Of a DNA stretch of 49,124 bases, positions 17,921 to 29,404 are shown piece after piece (the stretch's first letter is position 1; each line of letters starts with the position of its first letter). The stretch comes from an uncultured Schumannella sp. (GTDB lineage Bacteria > Actinomycetota > Actinomycetes > Actinomycetales > Microbacteriaceae), in the NCBI RefSeq assembly GCF_905479755.1, contig NZ_CAJQNT010000048.1, forward strand, positions 1 through 49,124, in the 5' to 3' direction. The translations under genes and the position numbers were made by a program. A model generated the notes under the pieces. It was given only the letters and a program-made list of their open reading frames with translations, was not told where the DNA came from and ran no database searches.

Positions 17921-20900
17921 ATGCATGACAACCGGAGCCTTGTCGAGGCGCGAATCGATCGCTTCACGCGGGAGCGGCTCGCCCCCGCGGTCTACCGGGA
18001 GCGGGCGGCGCTCGAGGTCTCCGCGTGGGAGGTGCCCGGCGAGCCGGTGCCGTTCGCCGACGCGCGGGAGCAGGAGTTCCGGCCCTTCGCGGTGGGCGCG
18101 TCGTGGGGTAGGCCCTGGAGCACCGTGTGGTTCCGCGTCACGGGCCGGGTGCCCGCCGAGTGGACGGCCGAGGGCACGCGCGCCGAGGTGGTCGTCGACC
18201 TCGGCTACGACCAGACCACCCCCGGTTTTCAGGCCGAGGGGATGGCGTACCGCCCCGACGGCTCGATCATCAAGGCGATCGAGCCGCTCAACAGTTACCT
18301 GCCGGCGGGGGCGGCGGGAGAGCCGGTCGACCTCTTTCTCGAGGCGGCCGCGAACCCCAACGTCGCGGGCGACTTCACCTTCGCCCCGACACCGCTGGGC
18401 GACGTGGCGACGGCCGGCCCGGAGCACGCCTACGTGCTGCGGACGCTCGAGCTCGGACTGCTGGATCGTGAGGTCTGGGAGCTGATCCAAGACGTCTGGA
18501 CGCTCCGGGGTCTCGTGGGCGAGCTGCCCGCCGAGCTTCCACGGCGCGCCGAGATCGTGCATGCCCTCGACCGCATGATCGACACGGTCGATCCCCACGA
18601 CGTCGCCGGAACGGCTGCGGCGGGCCGCGCGGTCCTGGCCCGGGTGCTGTCGCGCCCCGCCTCCGCGAGCGCGCACCGGCTCGCCGCGGTGGGGCACTCG
18701 CACCTCGACTCGGCATGGCTGTGGCCGGTGCGCGAAACGGTGCGGAAGGCCGCGCGCACCTTCTCGAACGCGCTCGCGCTGATGGAGGAGGATCCGGACT
18801 ACACGTTCGTCGCCTCCAGTGCGCAGCAGTACGCCTGGGTGCAGCGGTACTACCCGGAGCTCTTCGAACGTGTGAAGCGGCAGGTGGCGGCGGGCCGATT
18901 CGTTCCGGTGGGCGGCATGTGGGTCGAGTCCGACACGAATATGCCCGGCGGTGAGGCGATGGCGCGCCAGTTCGTCGCGGGCAAGAAGTACTTCATGGAA
19001 GAGCTCGGCGTCGAGCCGCGCGAAGTCTGGCTGCCGGACTCCTTCGGTTACTCCGCCGCCCTGCCGCAGATCGTCGCGGCGGCGGGGTCCAGATGGTTCC
19101 TGACCCAGAAGATCTCGTGGAACGAGACCAACCGGATGCCTCACCACTCCTTCTGGTGGGAGGGCATCGACGGCACGCGGGTCTTCACGCACTTCCCCCC
19201 GGTCGACACCTACAACTCCGACGTCTCCGCTCGGGAGCTCGCGAAGGCGGAGCGTCAGTACGCCGAGAAGGGCGTCGGCACGATGTCCTTGCTGCCCTAC
19301 GGCTGGGGCGACGGCGGCGGGGGACCGACGCGCGAGATGCTCGCCCAGATCGCCCGGACGGCAGACCTGGAGGGCTCGCCGCGGGTGAGCATCTCGACGC
19401 CGCGCGAGTTCTTCTCCGCCGCGGAGGCGGAGTACACGGAGGCGCCCGTCTGGTCGGGCGAGCTCTACCTGGAGTTCCACCGCGGCACCTACACCTCGCA
19501 GGCGCGCACCAAGCGCGGCAATCGACGCAGCGAACACCTGCTGCGTGAAGCGGAGTTGTGGGCGACCGCGGCCGCGCTCGCCGGTCTCGACTACCCCTAC
19601 GACGAGCTCGAGACCGCCTGGCACACGGTGTTGCTGCAGCAGTTCCACGACATCCTGCCGGGGACCTCGATCGCCTGGGTGCACGAGGAGGCGGAGCGCG
19701 GCTACGCGGAGGTGTCGCGTGCGCTGGAGGAGATCATCGCCCGGTCGCTCACCGCGCTCGCCGGTTCCGGCGATCTCGAGCTGACCTTCAACGCGGGGCC
19801 GTTCGCCCGCGACGGGGTTCCCGCTCACGGGGCCGGCGCGGCACGCTCCGGTGCGCGCGTCTCCGCGCTGCCGGAGGCGGACGGATTCGTGCTGGAGAAC
19901 GCCCGCGTGCGCGTCCGGGTGGATTCGCGGGGCCTGGTCACCTCGATGCTCGACCGCCGCGCCGAGCGCGAGGTGATTCCGGAGGGGGCGGCGGCGAACC
20001 TGCTACAGCTCTTCCGGGATACCCCCAACCAGTGGGATGCCTGGGACATCGATGAGAGCTACCGCCGCCTCGGCGAGGATCTCACCGCCGCGGACTCGGT
20101 CGAGGTCACGGCGGACGGCGGCGGCATCCGCGTCTCGCGGTCGTTCGGTCGCTCGAGCGTTGTTCAGGAGCTGCGGCTTCTCGGCGATTCGCCGACGCTC
20201 GACATCGACACCGTCGTGGAGTGGCACGAGACGCAGAAGCTGCTCAAGCTCGCCTTCCCGTTGGACGTGCATGCCGATCGGGCTGCGTCGGAGATCCAGT
20301 TCGGTCACGTCCATCGACCGACCCACAGCAACACCTCGTGGGACGCGGCGCGGTTCGAGACCTCGGCGCATCGGTGGGTTCACGTCGGCGAGCCGGGCTA
20401 CGGCGTCGCGATCGCGAACGACGCCAGCTACGGTCACGACATCCGGCGCATCCGGCAGCCAAACGGCACCACCGCCACGGTGGCACGGGTCTCACTGCTG
20501 CGGGCGCCGCTGTTCCCGGATCCGGGAGCCGATCAGGGCCGGCACGAGTTCCGGGTGGCGGTGACGGTCGGGGCGGAGATCGCCGGCGCGGTCGAGGAGG
20601 GCTACCGCCTCAACCTGCCGCTGCGCGTCGTCACCGGGGCCGCACCCGTGGCCCCGCTCGTGTCGCTGAGTACGCCGGCGATCGTCGTCGAAGCGGTTAA
20701 GCTCGCGGAGGATCGTTCGGGCGACGTGATCGTGCGCCTCTACGAAGCGCACGGCGGCACGGCTCGCGGCGACCTGCGGACCGGATTCGCCTGGGGCGAG
20801 GTCACCGAAACCGATCTGCTCGAGCGGAGCGTGGACGCCCGGGCGGTCACCGGCTCGGCCGACGGCGCGGTGGCGCTGACGCTGCGGCCGTTCCAGCTCG

Positions 20901-20932
20901 TCACGCTGCGCTTCCACGCGGTGTCGGCCTAG
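17921..20932 (+). CDS. Alpha-mannosidase, glycoside hydrolase family 38
   Basis: 1003 residues. ATG at 17921 is preceded by AAAGGAG (17909-17915); the frame is open far upstream inside the permease gene, but that extension is not coding. No signal peptide, so cytosolic. The zinc/active-site start AVGHSHLDSAWLWPVRET holds His261 and Asp263, and WLPDSFGYSAALPQI carries the nucleophile Asp373. Other typical pieces are GGMWVESDTNMPGGEA, LPYGWGDGGGGPTREM and QQFHDILPGTSIAWVHEEAE. The last 300 residues form the beta C-terminal domain. It would cleave alpha-mannosides brought in by the adjacent importer. Length is normal for bacterial GH38 enzymes. Confidence 0.95.
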   Translation: MHDNRSLVEARIDRFTRERLAPAVYRERAALEVSAWEVPGEPVPFADAREQEFRPFAVGASWGRPWSTVWFRVTGRVPAEWTAEGTRAEVVVDLGYDQTTPGFQAEGMAYRPDGSIIKAIEPLNSYLPAGAAGEPVDLFLEAAANPNVAGDFTFAPTPLGDVATAGPEHAYVLRTLELGLLDREVWELIQDVWTLRGLVGELPAELPRRAEIVHALDRMIDTVDPHDVAGTAAAGRAVLARVLSRPASASAHRLAAVGHSHLDSAWLWPVRETVRKAARTFSNALALMEEDPDYTFVASSAQQYAWVQRYYPELFERVKRQVAAGRFVPVGGMWVESDTNMPGGEAMARQFVAGKKYFMEELGVEPREVWLPDSFGYSAALPQIVAAAGSRWFLTQKISWNETNRMPHHSFWWEGIDGTRVFTHFPPVDTYNSDVSARELAKAERQYAEKGVGTMSLLPYGWGDGGGGPTREMLAQIARTADLEGSPRVSISTPREFFSAAEAEYTEAPVWSGELYLEFHRGTYTSQARTKRGNRRSEHLLREAELWATAAALAGLDYPYDELETAWHTVLLQQFHDILPGTSIAWVHEEAERGYAEVSRALEEIIARSLTALAGSGDLELTFNAGPFARDGVPAHGAGAARSGARVSALPEADGFVLENARVRVRVDSRGLVTSMLDRRAEREVIPEGAAANLLQLFRDTPNQWDAWDIDESYRRLGEDLTAADSVEVTADGGGIRVSRSFGRSSVVQELRLLGDSPTLDIDTVVEWHETQKLLKLAFPLDVHADRAASEIQFGHVHRPTHSNTSWDAARFETSAHRWVHVGEPGYGVAIANDASYGHDIRRIRQPNGTTATVARVSLLRAPLFPDPGADQGRHEFRVAVTVGAEIAGAVEEGYRLNLPLRVVTGAAPVAPLVSLSTPAIVVEAVKLAEDRSGDVIVRLYEAHGGTARGDLRTGFAWGEVTETDLLERSVDARAVTGSADGAVALTLRPFQLVTLRFHAVSA

Positions 20933-20937
20933 CGACG

Positions 20938-20950
20938 CGCGCCAGGCGCG
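20938..20950. terminator. Short GC hairpin between convergent genes
   Basis: CGCGCC-A-GGCGCG is a 13-nt near-palindrome between the mannosidase stop and the YbaK stop. It could help end both transcripts, but the loop is a single base and there is no T-run. Confidence 0.3.
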
Positions 20951-20956
20951 GACCGC

Positions 20957-21424
20957 TCAGCGGGCGATGTCGGCGATGACGGCGTGGGTGATCCGCTGCA
21001 GGTCGGCGGGCGCGAGTTCGATGTCGAAGCCGCGCCGGCCGCCGCTGACGAAGATCGTGTCGAACAGTTCGACGGTCTCGTCGAGCACGGTCGGCAGGGC
21101 GGTCTTCTGCCCGATCGGGCTGATTCCGCCGACCAGATAGCCGGTCTTCCGCTCTGCGAGCGCGGGGTCGGCCATCACGGCCTTCTTGCCGCCGAGCGCG
21201 GCGGCGAGTGCCTTCAGGTCGAGCTTGCCGCTCACCGGCACCACGGCGACGGCGAGGCGGCCGTCGACCTCGGCGAGCAGGGTCTTGAAGACGAGGTCGG
21301 TGTCGAGGCCGAGCTGCTCCGCGGCCTCCGCGCCGAAGTTCCGCGAGGCGGGGTCGTGCGTGTACGGATGCTCGCGGAAGGCGATGCCGGCGGCGCGCAG
21401 CGCGACGGTGGCGGGGGTGCTCAC
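20957..21424 (-). CDS. ybaK: Cys-tRNA(Pro)/aminoacyl-tRNA deacylase, YbaK/EbsC family
   Basis: 155 residues from GTG at 21424. The fold is the YbaK/ProX editing domain: RNFGAEAAEQLGLDTDLVFKTLLAEVDGRLAVAVVPVSGKLDLKALAAALGGKKAVMAD, then TGYLVGGISPIGQK with the conserved GG-x-SPxG loop, and a late FVSGGRRGFDIELAPADL. Such proteins remove wrongly attached amino acids, in the best studied case cysteine from tRNA-Pro. The gene is 9 nt after the DUF2510 gene and probably shares its transcript. Exact substrate specificity cannot be told from the sequence. Confidence 0.92.
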   Translation of the reverse strand: MSTPATVALRAAGIAFREHPYTHDPASRNFGAEAAEQLGLDTDLVFKTLLAEVDGRLAVAVVPVSGKLDLKALAAALGGKKAVMADPALAERKTGYLVGGISPIGQKTALPTVLDETVELFDTIFVSGGRRGFDIELAPADLQRITHAVIADIAR

Positions 21425-21433
21425 GCGCGGCGC

Positions 21434-21994
21434 CTAACTCGCCCCGGTGAGCGCCGGGAGCAGCGCCGTCAGGCCGACGATGAGCCAGATGAGCATCCAG
21501 CCGAAGAAGCTCAGCCCGCCGATCACCGCGCCCGCGATGGCGAGGCCGCGACCGGTCCGGGCTGAGCCGGCGGCGGCGAGGCGGCGTGCGCGCGGCAGGG
21601 CGAACAGCGACACGACGGCCCCGGCGAGGCTCACCAGGCCGAAGACACTCACGACGACGCCGAGAAGTGCCATCACGAAGCCCACCGTCGCGAGGGTGTT
21701 GGGATTCGCCGTGCCGATCGGGCTCCCGCCCCCGCTCGTCGAACGGCCGCCCCACGGCGTCGCGCGCGGCCCGGTAAAGCGCGAGCCGCCGCCGGCTCCG
21801 GAGGCGCCGGAACGCGCGTACGGGTCGGGGCGTGGCGAACGGCTCGGCGCGGGAATCACGGTCGGGGTGAGATGCGGCGGCTCGCTCGGGCGGCGGGTGG
21901 CGCTCCAGCTGTGCCCGTCCCACCAGCGGTCCTGGCCTGAGCTCTCCGGGTCCGGATACCAGCCCGCGCGGGCGGGTCCGGGGCCATCAGTCAT
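21434..21994 (-). CDS. DUF2510 membrane protein
   Basis: 186 residues from ATG at 21994. The N-terminus AGWYPDPESSGQDRWWDGHSWS is a DUF2510 motif, a short module common in actinobacterial membrane proteins. A disordered Pro/Ser/Gly-rich linker (about 35-95) follows, then two hydrophobic hairpins with a DUF4190-like pattern (ATVGFVMALLGVVVSVFGLVSLAGAVVSLFALPRARR and GRGLAIAGAVIGGLSFFGWMLIWLIVG). Function is unknown. A TACGCT box at -12 to -7 suggests a leaderless transcript that continues into ybaK. Confidence 0.88.
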   Translation of the reverse strand: MTDGPGPARAGWYPDPESSGQDRWWDGHSWSATRRPSEPPHLTPTVIPAPSRSPRPDPYARSGASGAGGGSRFTGPRATPWGGRSTSGGGSPIGTANPNTLATVGFVMALLGVVVSVFGLVSLAGAVVSLFALPRARRLAAAGSARTGRGLAIAGAVIGGLSFFGWMLIWLIVGLTALLPALTGAS

Positions 21995-22000
21995 GCGTCG

Positions 22001-22006
22001 AGCGTA
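22001..22006 (-). promoter_or_regulatory. -10 box TACGCT, leaderless DUF2510 gene
   Basis: TACGCT-N6-ATG on the minus strand, box at -12 to -7 of the DUF2510 start; no ribosome-binding site lies between. Confidence 0.45.
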
Positions 22007-22024
22007 CCGAGCCCGCCGCCGTCG

Positions 22025-22049
22025 CGCCGTCAGCGGACGCCGTCAGCGG
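22025..22049. repeat. Two 12-bp direct repeats
   Basis: CGCCGTCAGCGG occurs at 22025-22036 and again at 22038-22049, one base apart, just after the glgX stop. No function is evident; it may be a local slippage product. Confidence 0.5.
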
Positions 22050-22056
22050 GCGAGTC

Positions 22057-24108
22057 TCAGCCGTGCGCGCGGAACAGCTTCATCGAGGTCGGACCGACCT
22101 CGAGTTCCTGACCCGGGGCGAACTCCTCGGCGCGTTCGGCGACATCGTCGTGCACGGAATCCCACAACAGCGTGTAACCGCTCACCCCGGCATGCTCGGG
22201 AAGGGTGACGGTCACGTCCGTCTCGAGGCCGTGCACCACCAGCAGGATGCGGTTGAAGGACTCGTGCTCGGGCGTCGACGCCGCGAGGTACTGCAGGGTT
22301 CGCTCGGCGGGGGAATCCCAGTCCGCTTCGCTCATCGCGAGGCCCTGCTTGTTGTACCAGTCCATCTGCGACGCGCCCGGCGTCGTCTCGCCCCAGCGAC
22401 CGAAGCGCACCGGACGCAGTGCCGGGTTCTCGCGTCGCAGGCGCGTGAGCTCGCGGACGACGGCGTGCAGCTCGTGCTGCCAGGGCTCACGGTCCCACGC
22501 CATCCAGGTGAGCTCGCTGTCGTGGCAGTAGGCGTTGTTGTTGCCGCGTTGGGTGCGCCCGAACTCGTCGCCCGCCGTCAGCATCGGCACACCGGCGCTC
22601 AGCAGCAGCGTGCCGAGCAGGTTGCGGATCGCCCGACGGCGCGTGCGCGCGATCTCGGGGTCGGTCGTTCGGCCCTCGACGCCGTGGTTGAACGACTTGT
22701 TGTCGTTCGAGCCGTCGCGATTGTCTTCGCCGTTGCCGAGATTGTGCTTGTCGTTGTAGGCGACCAGATCCGCGGCGGTGAACCCGTCGTGCGCGGTGAT
22801 GAAGTTGACGCTCGCGAGCGGGCCGCGTTCGATCGAGAACACGTGGTTCGAGCCCGCCAGCCGGCGCGCGAGCGAACCGATTCCTTCGCTCGGCAGGCCG
22901 TCGGTGTGGCGTGCCGCCGCGATGTCGCGCAGCCAGAAGTTGCGCATCCGGTCGCGGTAGCCGTCGTTCCACTCCGAGTAGCCCGCCGGGAAGTTGCCGA
23001 CCTGCCAGCCGCCGAGCCCCACATCCCACGGCTCCGCGATCATCTTCACGTCGCGAAGCGCCGGGTCGCTGATGATGGCCGACAGCAGCGGGTGCTCGCG
23101 CTGGAACTCGACGTCGGCGTCGCGCCCGAGCGTCGCGGCGAGATCGAAGCGGAACCCGTCGACCTGCACCTCCTCGGCCCAGTAGCGCAGCGAATCCAGC
23201 ACCAGGCCCTGCGCGACCGGGTTCGAGAAGTCGAGGGTGTTGCCGCAGCCGGTCACATCGATGTAGTGGCCGCGCTCGTCCTGCCGGTAATAGCTCGAGT
23301 TGTCGAGACCGCGAAAGCTCGAGGTCGGGCCGCCCGGCCCCTCCTCGGCGGTGTGGTTGTAGACGACGTCGAGGATGACCTCGATGCCCGCCTCGTGCAA
23401 GCGACGCACCATCCCCTTGAACTCGCGCAGCACCGCGCTCGCGCCCCCGGTCTGCGCCGCGCGCGAGGCGTAGCCGGCGTGCGGGGTGAAGAAGTTGAGG
23501 GTGTTGTAGCCCCAGTAGTTGACGAGCCCCATCTTCTGCAGGCGTTCCTCGCTCACCGACTGGTGAACGGGCAGCAGTTCGACGGCGGTGACGCCGAGAT
23601 CCGTCAGGTACGCGATCGTGCTGTCGTGCGCGAGTCCCGCGTAGGTGCCGCGCAACTCTTCGGGAATCGCCGGATTGAGCTTGGTCAGGCCCTTCACGTG
23701 GGCCTCGTAGACGACGCTGTGATCCAGCGGGATCCGCGGCTTTCCGACGCCGCCCCAGTCGAAGTCCTCGTCGACGACGAACGAGCGCCACTCGCCCTGG
23801 GTGCTGCGGGCCAGGCCGCGTGCGTACGGGTCGATCAGATCGCGCCCCGCGTCGAACTGGTGACGCGGCCCGCGCGGCCCCGACGCGCGCACCGAGTAGG
23901 AGGTGCCGACCGTGAGGTCGGGGCTCGTCGCGCTCCACACGTTGTCGTCGCCGCGCGTCAGGGGAACTCTCGACGTCACCCAGTCGCGGTCGGTCGCGTC
24001 GAACAGAACCAGCTCCAGCGACTCCGCGTTCGCGCTCCAGACCCGAAGCTCGCCGCCGGCGTCCGTGCGTCGCACACCCAGGGGTGCGGCGGGCTCGTTC
24101 GGCGACAT
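22057..24108 (-). CDS. glgX: Glycogen debranching enzyme GlgX
   Basis: 683 residues from the ATG at 24108 (MSPNEPAAPLG). The frame continues 9 codons further to 24135, but those codons run across the promoter zone and the neighbouring start. GlgX hydrolyses alpha-1,6 branches of phosphorylase-limited glycogen. A CBM48-like N-terminus (GELRVWSANAESLELVLFD) leads to a GH13_11 barrel with VDGFRFDLAATLGRD (nucleophile), MIAEPWDVGLGGWQVGNFP (acid/base), FITAHDGFTAADLV and YNDKHNLGNGEDNRDGSNDN. It faces away from the cysteine desulfurase with only 19 bp between the two start codons. Confidence 0.95.
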   Translation of the reverse strand: MSPNEPAAPLGVRRTDAGGELRVWSANAESLELVLFDATDRDWVTSRVPLTRGDDNVWSATSPDLTVGTSYSVRASGPRGPRHQFDAGRDLIDPYARGLARSTQGEWRSFVVDEDFDWGGVGKPRIPLDHSVVYEAHVKGLTKLNPAIPEELRGTYAGLAHDSTIAYLTDLGVTAVELLPVHQSVSEERLQKMGLVNYWGYNTLNFFTPHAGYASRAAQTGGASAVLREFKGMVRRLHEAGIEVILDVVYNHTAEEGPGGPTSSFRGLDNSSYYRQDERGHYIDVTGCGNTLDFSNPVAQGLVLDSLRYWAEEVQVDGFRFDLAATLGRDADVEFQREHPLLSAIISDPALRDVKMIAEPWDVGLGGWQVGNFPAGYSEWNDGYRDRMRNFWLRDIAAARHTDGLPSEGIGSLARRLAGSNHVFSIERGPLASVNFITAHDGFTAADLVAYNDKHNLGNGEDNRDGSNDNKSFNHGVEGRTTDPEIARTRRRAIRNLLGTLLLSAGVPMLTAGDEFGRTQRGNNNAYCHDSELTWMAWDREPWQHELHAVVRELTRLRRENPALRPVRFGRWGETTPGASQMDWYNKQGLAMSEADWDSPAERTLQYLAASTPEHESFNRILLVVHGLETDVTVTLPEHAGVSGYTLLWDSVHDDVAERAEEFAPGQELEVGPTSMKLFRAHG

Positions 24109-24114
24109 GCGTTC

Positions 24115-24121
24115 TAGGTTA
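24115..24121. promoter_or_regulatory. Overlapping -10 boxes of two divergent leaderless genes
   Basis: The 7-nt core TAGGTTA reads as TAGGTT on the plus strand (24115-24120, N7 before the ATG at 24128) and as TAACCT on the minus strand (24121-24116, N7 before the ATG at 24108). Both boxes are at -13 to -8 of their start codons and share five bases. Neither gene has a ribosome-binding site, and both -35 regions would lie in the opposite gene. Confidence 0.55.
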
Positions 24122-24127
24122 GGACCC

Positions 24128-25321
24128 ATGGGCATCTATCTTGACCACGCGGCAACCGCTCCCATGCCGCCGGCCGTGCGCGCCGCGTTTCTGGATGCGC
24201 TCGGCGAGGTCGGGAATCCGTCCTCGATCCACGCCGCGGGCCAGCGTGCGCGCGACGTGCTGGAGCACGGGCGCGAGCGGGTCGCGGCATCGATCGGTGC
24301 CGATGCGGTCGAGATCGTCTTCACCGGGGGCGGCACCGAGGCGGTGAATCTCGGCGTCAAGGGGCTGTACTGGGCGCGCGCACCGCGCACCCGCATCCTC
24401 ACCACCCGAGCCGAACACCACGCCACCCTCGACAGCGTGCAGTGGCTCGAACAGCACGAGGGCGCGTCGATTGAGTGGATCCCCGTGGACGAGGTGGGAC
24501 GCATCCGGCTCGACGCGCTGGAGGCGGCCCTCGCCCGCGATCCGGAGACGGTCGCGCTCGTCACCGCTCTGTGGGCGAACAACGAGGTGGGCACCCTCCA
24601 GCCGGGTGCCGAGATCGTCGCGCTCGCCGCCGCGCACGGCGTCCCCGTGCACCTCGACGCGATCGCGGCCTACGGCCAGGTGCCGATCGACGTGCGGGCC
24701 GTGCCCGCTGCCGCGCTCAGCGTCTCGGCGCACAAGATCGGCGGGCCGGTCGGCATCGGCGCGCTCTATGTCGCCCGGGCGACCGTGCTCGAACCTCTGC
24801 AGCACGGGGGCAATCAGCAGCGGGCTCGCTCCGGAACTCAGGATGCGGCGGGGGCGGCCGCGTTCGGGCTCGCCGCCGACGGCGCCACGACCGACCTGCC
24901 CTCGCGCGCCGCGGCGCTCGCGGCGCGGCGCGACCGGCTCGTGGCGGGGATTCTCGACTCGGTGCCGGGGGCCCGCCTGCGCGGAGACCCGGATCCGGCC
25001 GGTCGGTTGCCGGGCAACGCCCACCTCACGTTCGAGGGCTGCGAGGGCGACTCGTTGCTGTTCCTGCTCGACCTCGAAGGAATTCAGGTCTCGACCGGTT
25101 CGGCCTGCCAGGCGGGCGTGCCCGAGCCCTCGCACGTCGTGCTCGCCTTGGGGCTCGACGAGGCGACCGCGCGCGGTTCGCTGCGCTTCTCGCTCGGCGA
25201 CGAGACGACGGATGCCGACATCGACCGCGTGCTGGCGGTGCTTCCCCGGGTGGTCGCCACGGCGCGCGAGGCGGGGCTCGCGGGGCGGGCGCCGCGCCTG
25301 GGCGGGCCTGTGCGCGAGTAG
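24128..25321 (+). CDS. Cysteine desulfurase (NifS/IscS-like)
   Basis: 397 residues from ATG at 24128. [21 protein letters not shown] is the class-V aminotransferase start; [29 protein letters not shown], VDAxxxG-type cofactor contacts ([14 protein letters not shown]) and [18 protein letters not shown] follow, with Lys203 as the PLP lysine. The catalytic cysteine is Cys327 in [21 protein letters not shown], close to the length pattern of IscS-type enzymes. It removes sulfur from cysteine as a persulfide. mnmA follows 143 nt later on the same strand, so its main client may be tRNA 2-thiouridine synthesis. No iscU or suf genes are nearby. Confidence 0.93.
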   Translation: MGIYLDHAATAPMPPAVRAAFLDALGEVGNPSSIHAAGQRARDVLEHGRERVAASIGADAVEIVFTGGGTEAVNLGVKGLYWARAPRTRILTTRAEHHATLDSVQWLEQHEGASIEWIPVDEVGRIRLDALEAALARDPETVALVTALWANNEVGTLQPGAEIVALAAAHGVPVHLDAIAAYGQVPIDVRAVPAAALSVSAHKIGGPVGIGALYVARATVLEPLQHGGNQQRARSGTQDAAGAAAFGLAADGATTDLPSRAAALAARRDRLVAGILDSVPGARLRGDPDPAGRLPGNAHLTFEGCEGDSLLFLLDLEGIQVSTGSACQAGVPEPSHVVLALGLDEATARGSLRFSLGDETTDADIDRVLAVLPRVVATAREAGLAGRAPRLGGPVRE

Positions 25322-25451
25322 CGACGCGTGCTCGGCGACCGCGCCGCGAGGGGTCCCGCATTGCGGGCCGCGCGCGGTCCAACGCTGCGGCCTGCGGGCC
25401 GCGCGCCGGTCCGATCCCGGCGCATCCCCGGTTCTTCCCTCGCACCTCCCG

Positions 25452-25457
25452 TACCCT
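25452..25457 (+). promoter_or_regulatory. -10 box TACCCT before mnmA
   Basis: TACCCT-N7-ATG. The GGAGGG between box and start touches the ATG too closely to act as a normal ribosome site, so a leaderless transcript is plausible. Confidence 0.45.
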
Positions 25458-25464
25458 GGAGGGC

Positions 25465-26640
25465 ATGAAGGTACTTGCGGCGATGAGCGGAGGCGTGGAC
25501 AGCGCCGTGGCGGCCGCGCGCGCCGTCGACGCGGGGCACGAGGTCGTCGGCGTGCATCTGGCGCTCAGTCGTCAGCGCGGCACCCTGCGCACCGGCTCCC
25601 GCGGCTGCTGCACCGTCGAGGATGCGCTCGACGCGCGTCGCGCTGCCAACCTGCTGGGCATCCCGTTCTACGTCTGGGACTTTTCGGAGCGGTTTGCCGA
25701 GGACGTCGTCGACGATTTCATCGCCGAGTATCAGGCCGGTCGCACCCCGAACCCGTGCATGCGCTGCAACGAGCGGATCAAGTTCGCGGCGGTGCTCGAG
25801 AAGGCGCTCGCGCTCGGCTTCGACACGGTCGTCACCGGGCACTATGCCGACATCCGCGAGGGCGTCGACGGGCACCGTGAACTTCACCGCGCCGCCACCT
25901 GGGCCAAGGATCAGTCCTACGTGCTGGGCGTGCTGACGGCCGAGCAGCTGGCGCACTCCTGGTTCCCGCTGGGGGCGACCCCGTCGAAGGATGAGGTGCG
26001 CGCCGAGGCCGCCGAGCGCGGGCTGACCGTCGCGAGCAAGCCCGACAGCCACGACATCTGCTTCATTCCCGACGGCGACACCCGAGGCTGGCTCGCCGAC
26101 AAGGTGGGCGCCGAAGACGGCGACATCCTCGACCGCGACGGCAACCGCCTCGGCACCCACGCGGGTGCTGCGGCGTTCACCGTCGGGCAGAGGAAGGGCC
26201 TCAACATCGGCTACCCGAGTCCCGACGGACGCCCGCGCTTCGTGCTGGAGGTGCGCCCGAAGACCAACGAGGTCGTCGTCGGTCCCAAGGAGGCGCTCGC
26301 GATCTCCGAGTTGGCCGGTGCGAAGCACACCTGGGCGGGGCAAGCCCCCGCGGATGCCGAGAGCTGGTTCGACTGCGAGGTGCAGGTGCGCGCCCATGGC
26401 GACCCGGTCGCGGCCGAGGCGCGCGTCGAGGTGCGCGGTCCGGCGGAGGCGTTGGCCGAAGCCGGTCACGCGTCCACCACCTCCGGCGGCGCCCGCGAAC
26501 TCGTGGTGCGCGTGCGCGAACCGCTCGACGGCGTCGCGCCGGGCCAGACGGCGGTGCTCTACGTCGGCACGCGCGTGCTCGGCCAGTGCACGATCGACCG
26601 CACGGTCAGCGCGGTGGCGCCGACGCTCGTCGACGCCTGA
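25465..26640 (+). CDS. mnmA: tRNA 2-thiouridylase MnmA
   Basis: 391 residues from ATG at 25465; a much longer open frame upstream is only a shadow of the desulfurase gene. The N-terminal PP-loop [17 protein letters not shown] binds [15 protein letters not shown] carries catalytic Cys98, TGHYAD and [10 protein letters not shown] follow, and [11 protein letters not shown] carries the second catalytic Cys199. The C-terminal beta domains are present ([23 protein letters not shown]). It converts U34 of Glu, Gln and Lys tRNAs to 2-thiouridine. The adjoining cysteine desulfurase is its probable sulfur donor. Confidence 0.96.
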   Translation: MKVLAAMSGGVDSAVAAARAVDAGHEVVGVHLALSRQRGTLRTGSRGCCTVEDALDARRAANLLGIPFYVWDFSERFAEDVVDDFIAEYQAGRTPNPCMRCNERIKFAAVLEKALALGFDTVVTGHYADIREGVDGHRELHRAATWAKDQSYVLGVLTAEQLAHSWFPLGATPSKDEVRAEAAERGLTVASKPDSHDICFIPDGDTRGWLADKVGAEDGDILDRDGNRLGTHAGAAAFTVGQRKGLNIGYPSPDGRPRFVLEVRPKTNEVVVGPKEALAISELAGAKHTWAGQAPADAESWFDCEVQVRAHGDPVAAEARVEVRGPAEALAEAGHASTTSGGARELVVRVREPLDGVAPGQTAVLYVGTRVLGQCTIDRTVSAVAPTLVDA

Positions 26641-26652
26641 GCGAGCCGTCGC

Positions 26653-26940
26653 GTGCACTTCTCGTTCTCGGGCCCGCTGATCGAGTGGCGCGGCCCGGCG
26701 CCGTTCGTGTTCGTGCGGTTCAGCGAGTCGCTCTCGGCGGAGCTGAAGCTCGCCGCTGCGGGCCTCGAGTACTGGGGTCAGGTGGCCGTCTCGGTCACGA
26801 TCGCCGGGGTCGAGTTCACGACCGCGCTCTTCCCGCGCGACGGCGTCTACCTGCTCCCGCTCAAGGCCGCCGTGCGGTCGCGGCTGGCGGTCGAGGTGGG
26901 TGACTGGGTCGAGGGCGAGCTCTCGCTCACGCGCCGGTGA
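26653..26940 (+). CDS. DUF1905-type small protein
   Basis: 95 residues from GTG at 26653, 12 nt after mnmA. HFSFSGPLIEWRGPAPFVFVRFSES and WGQVAVSVTIAGVEFTTALFPRDGVYLLPLKAAVR match the small beta-barrel pattern of DUF1905 proteins (PF08922). Cytosolic, no catalytic residues recognised, function unknown. It probably rides on the mnmA transcript. Confidence 0.8.
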   Translation: MHFSFSGPLIEWRGPAPFVFVRFSESLSAELKLAAAGLEYWGQVAVSVTIAGVEFTTALFPRDGVYLLPLKAAVRSRLAVEVGDWVEGELSLTRR

Positions 26941-27004
26941 GTGGGGGGCACGACCAGGCGGCGAGTCCGCGTTTTCTCCCCGCGACGCGGTCGGTGGATC
27001 GGCT

Positions 27005-29404
<2,400 letters not shown>

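Noticed and set aside
25322-25464. GC-rich repeated words (GCGGGCCGCGCGC) between desulfurase and mnmA
   Set aside because: Low-complexity G+C similarity only; no clean repeat or gene could be defined in this 143-nt gap beyond the TACCCT box.
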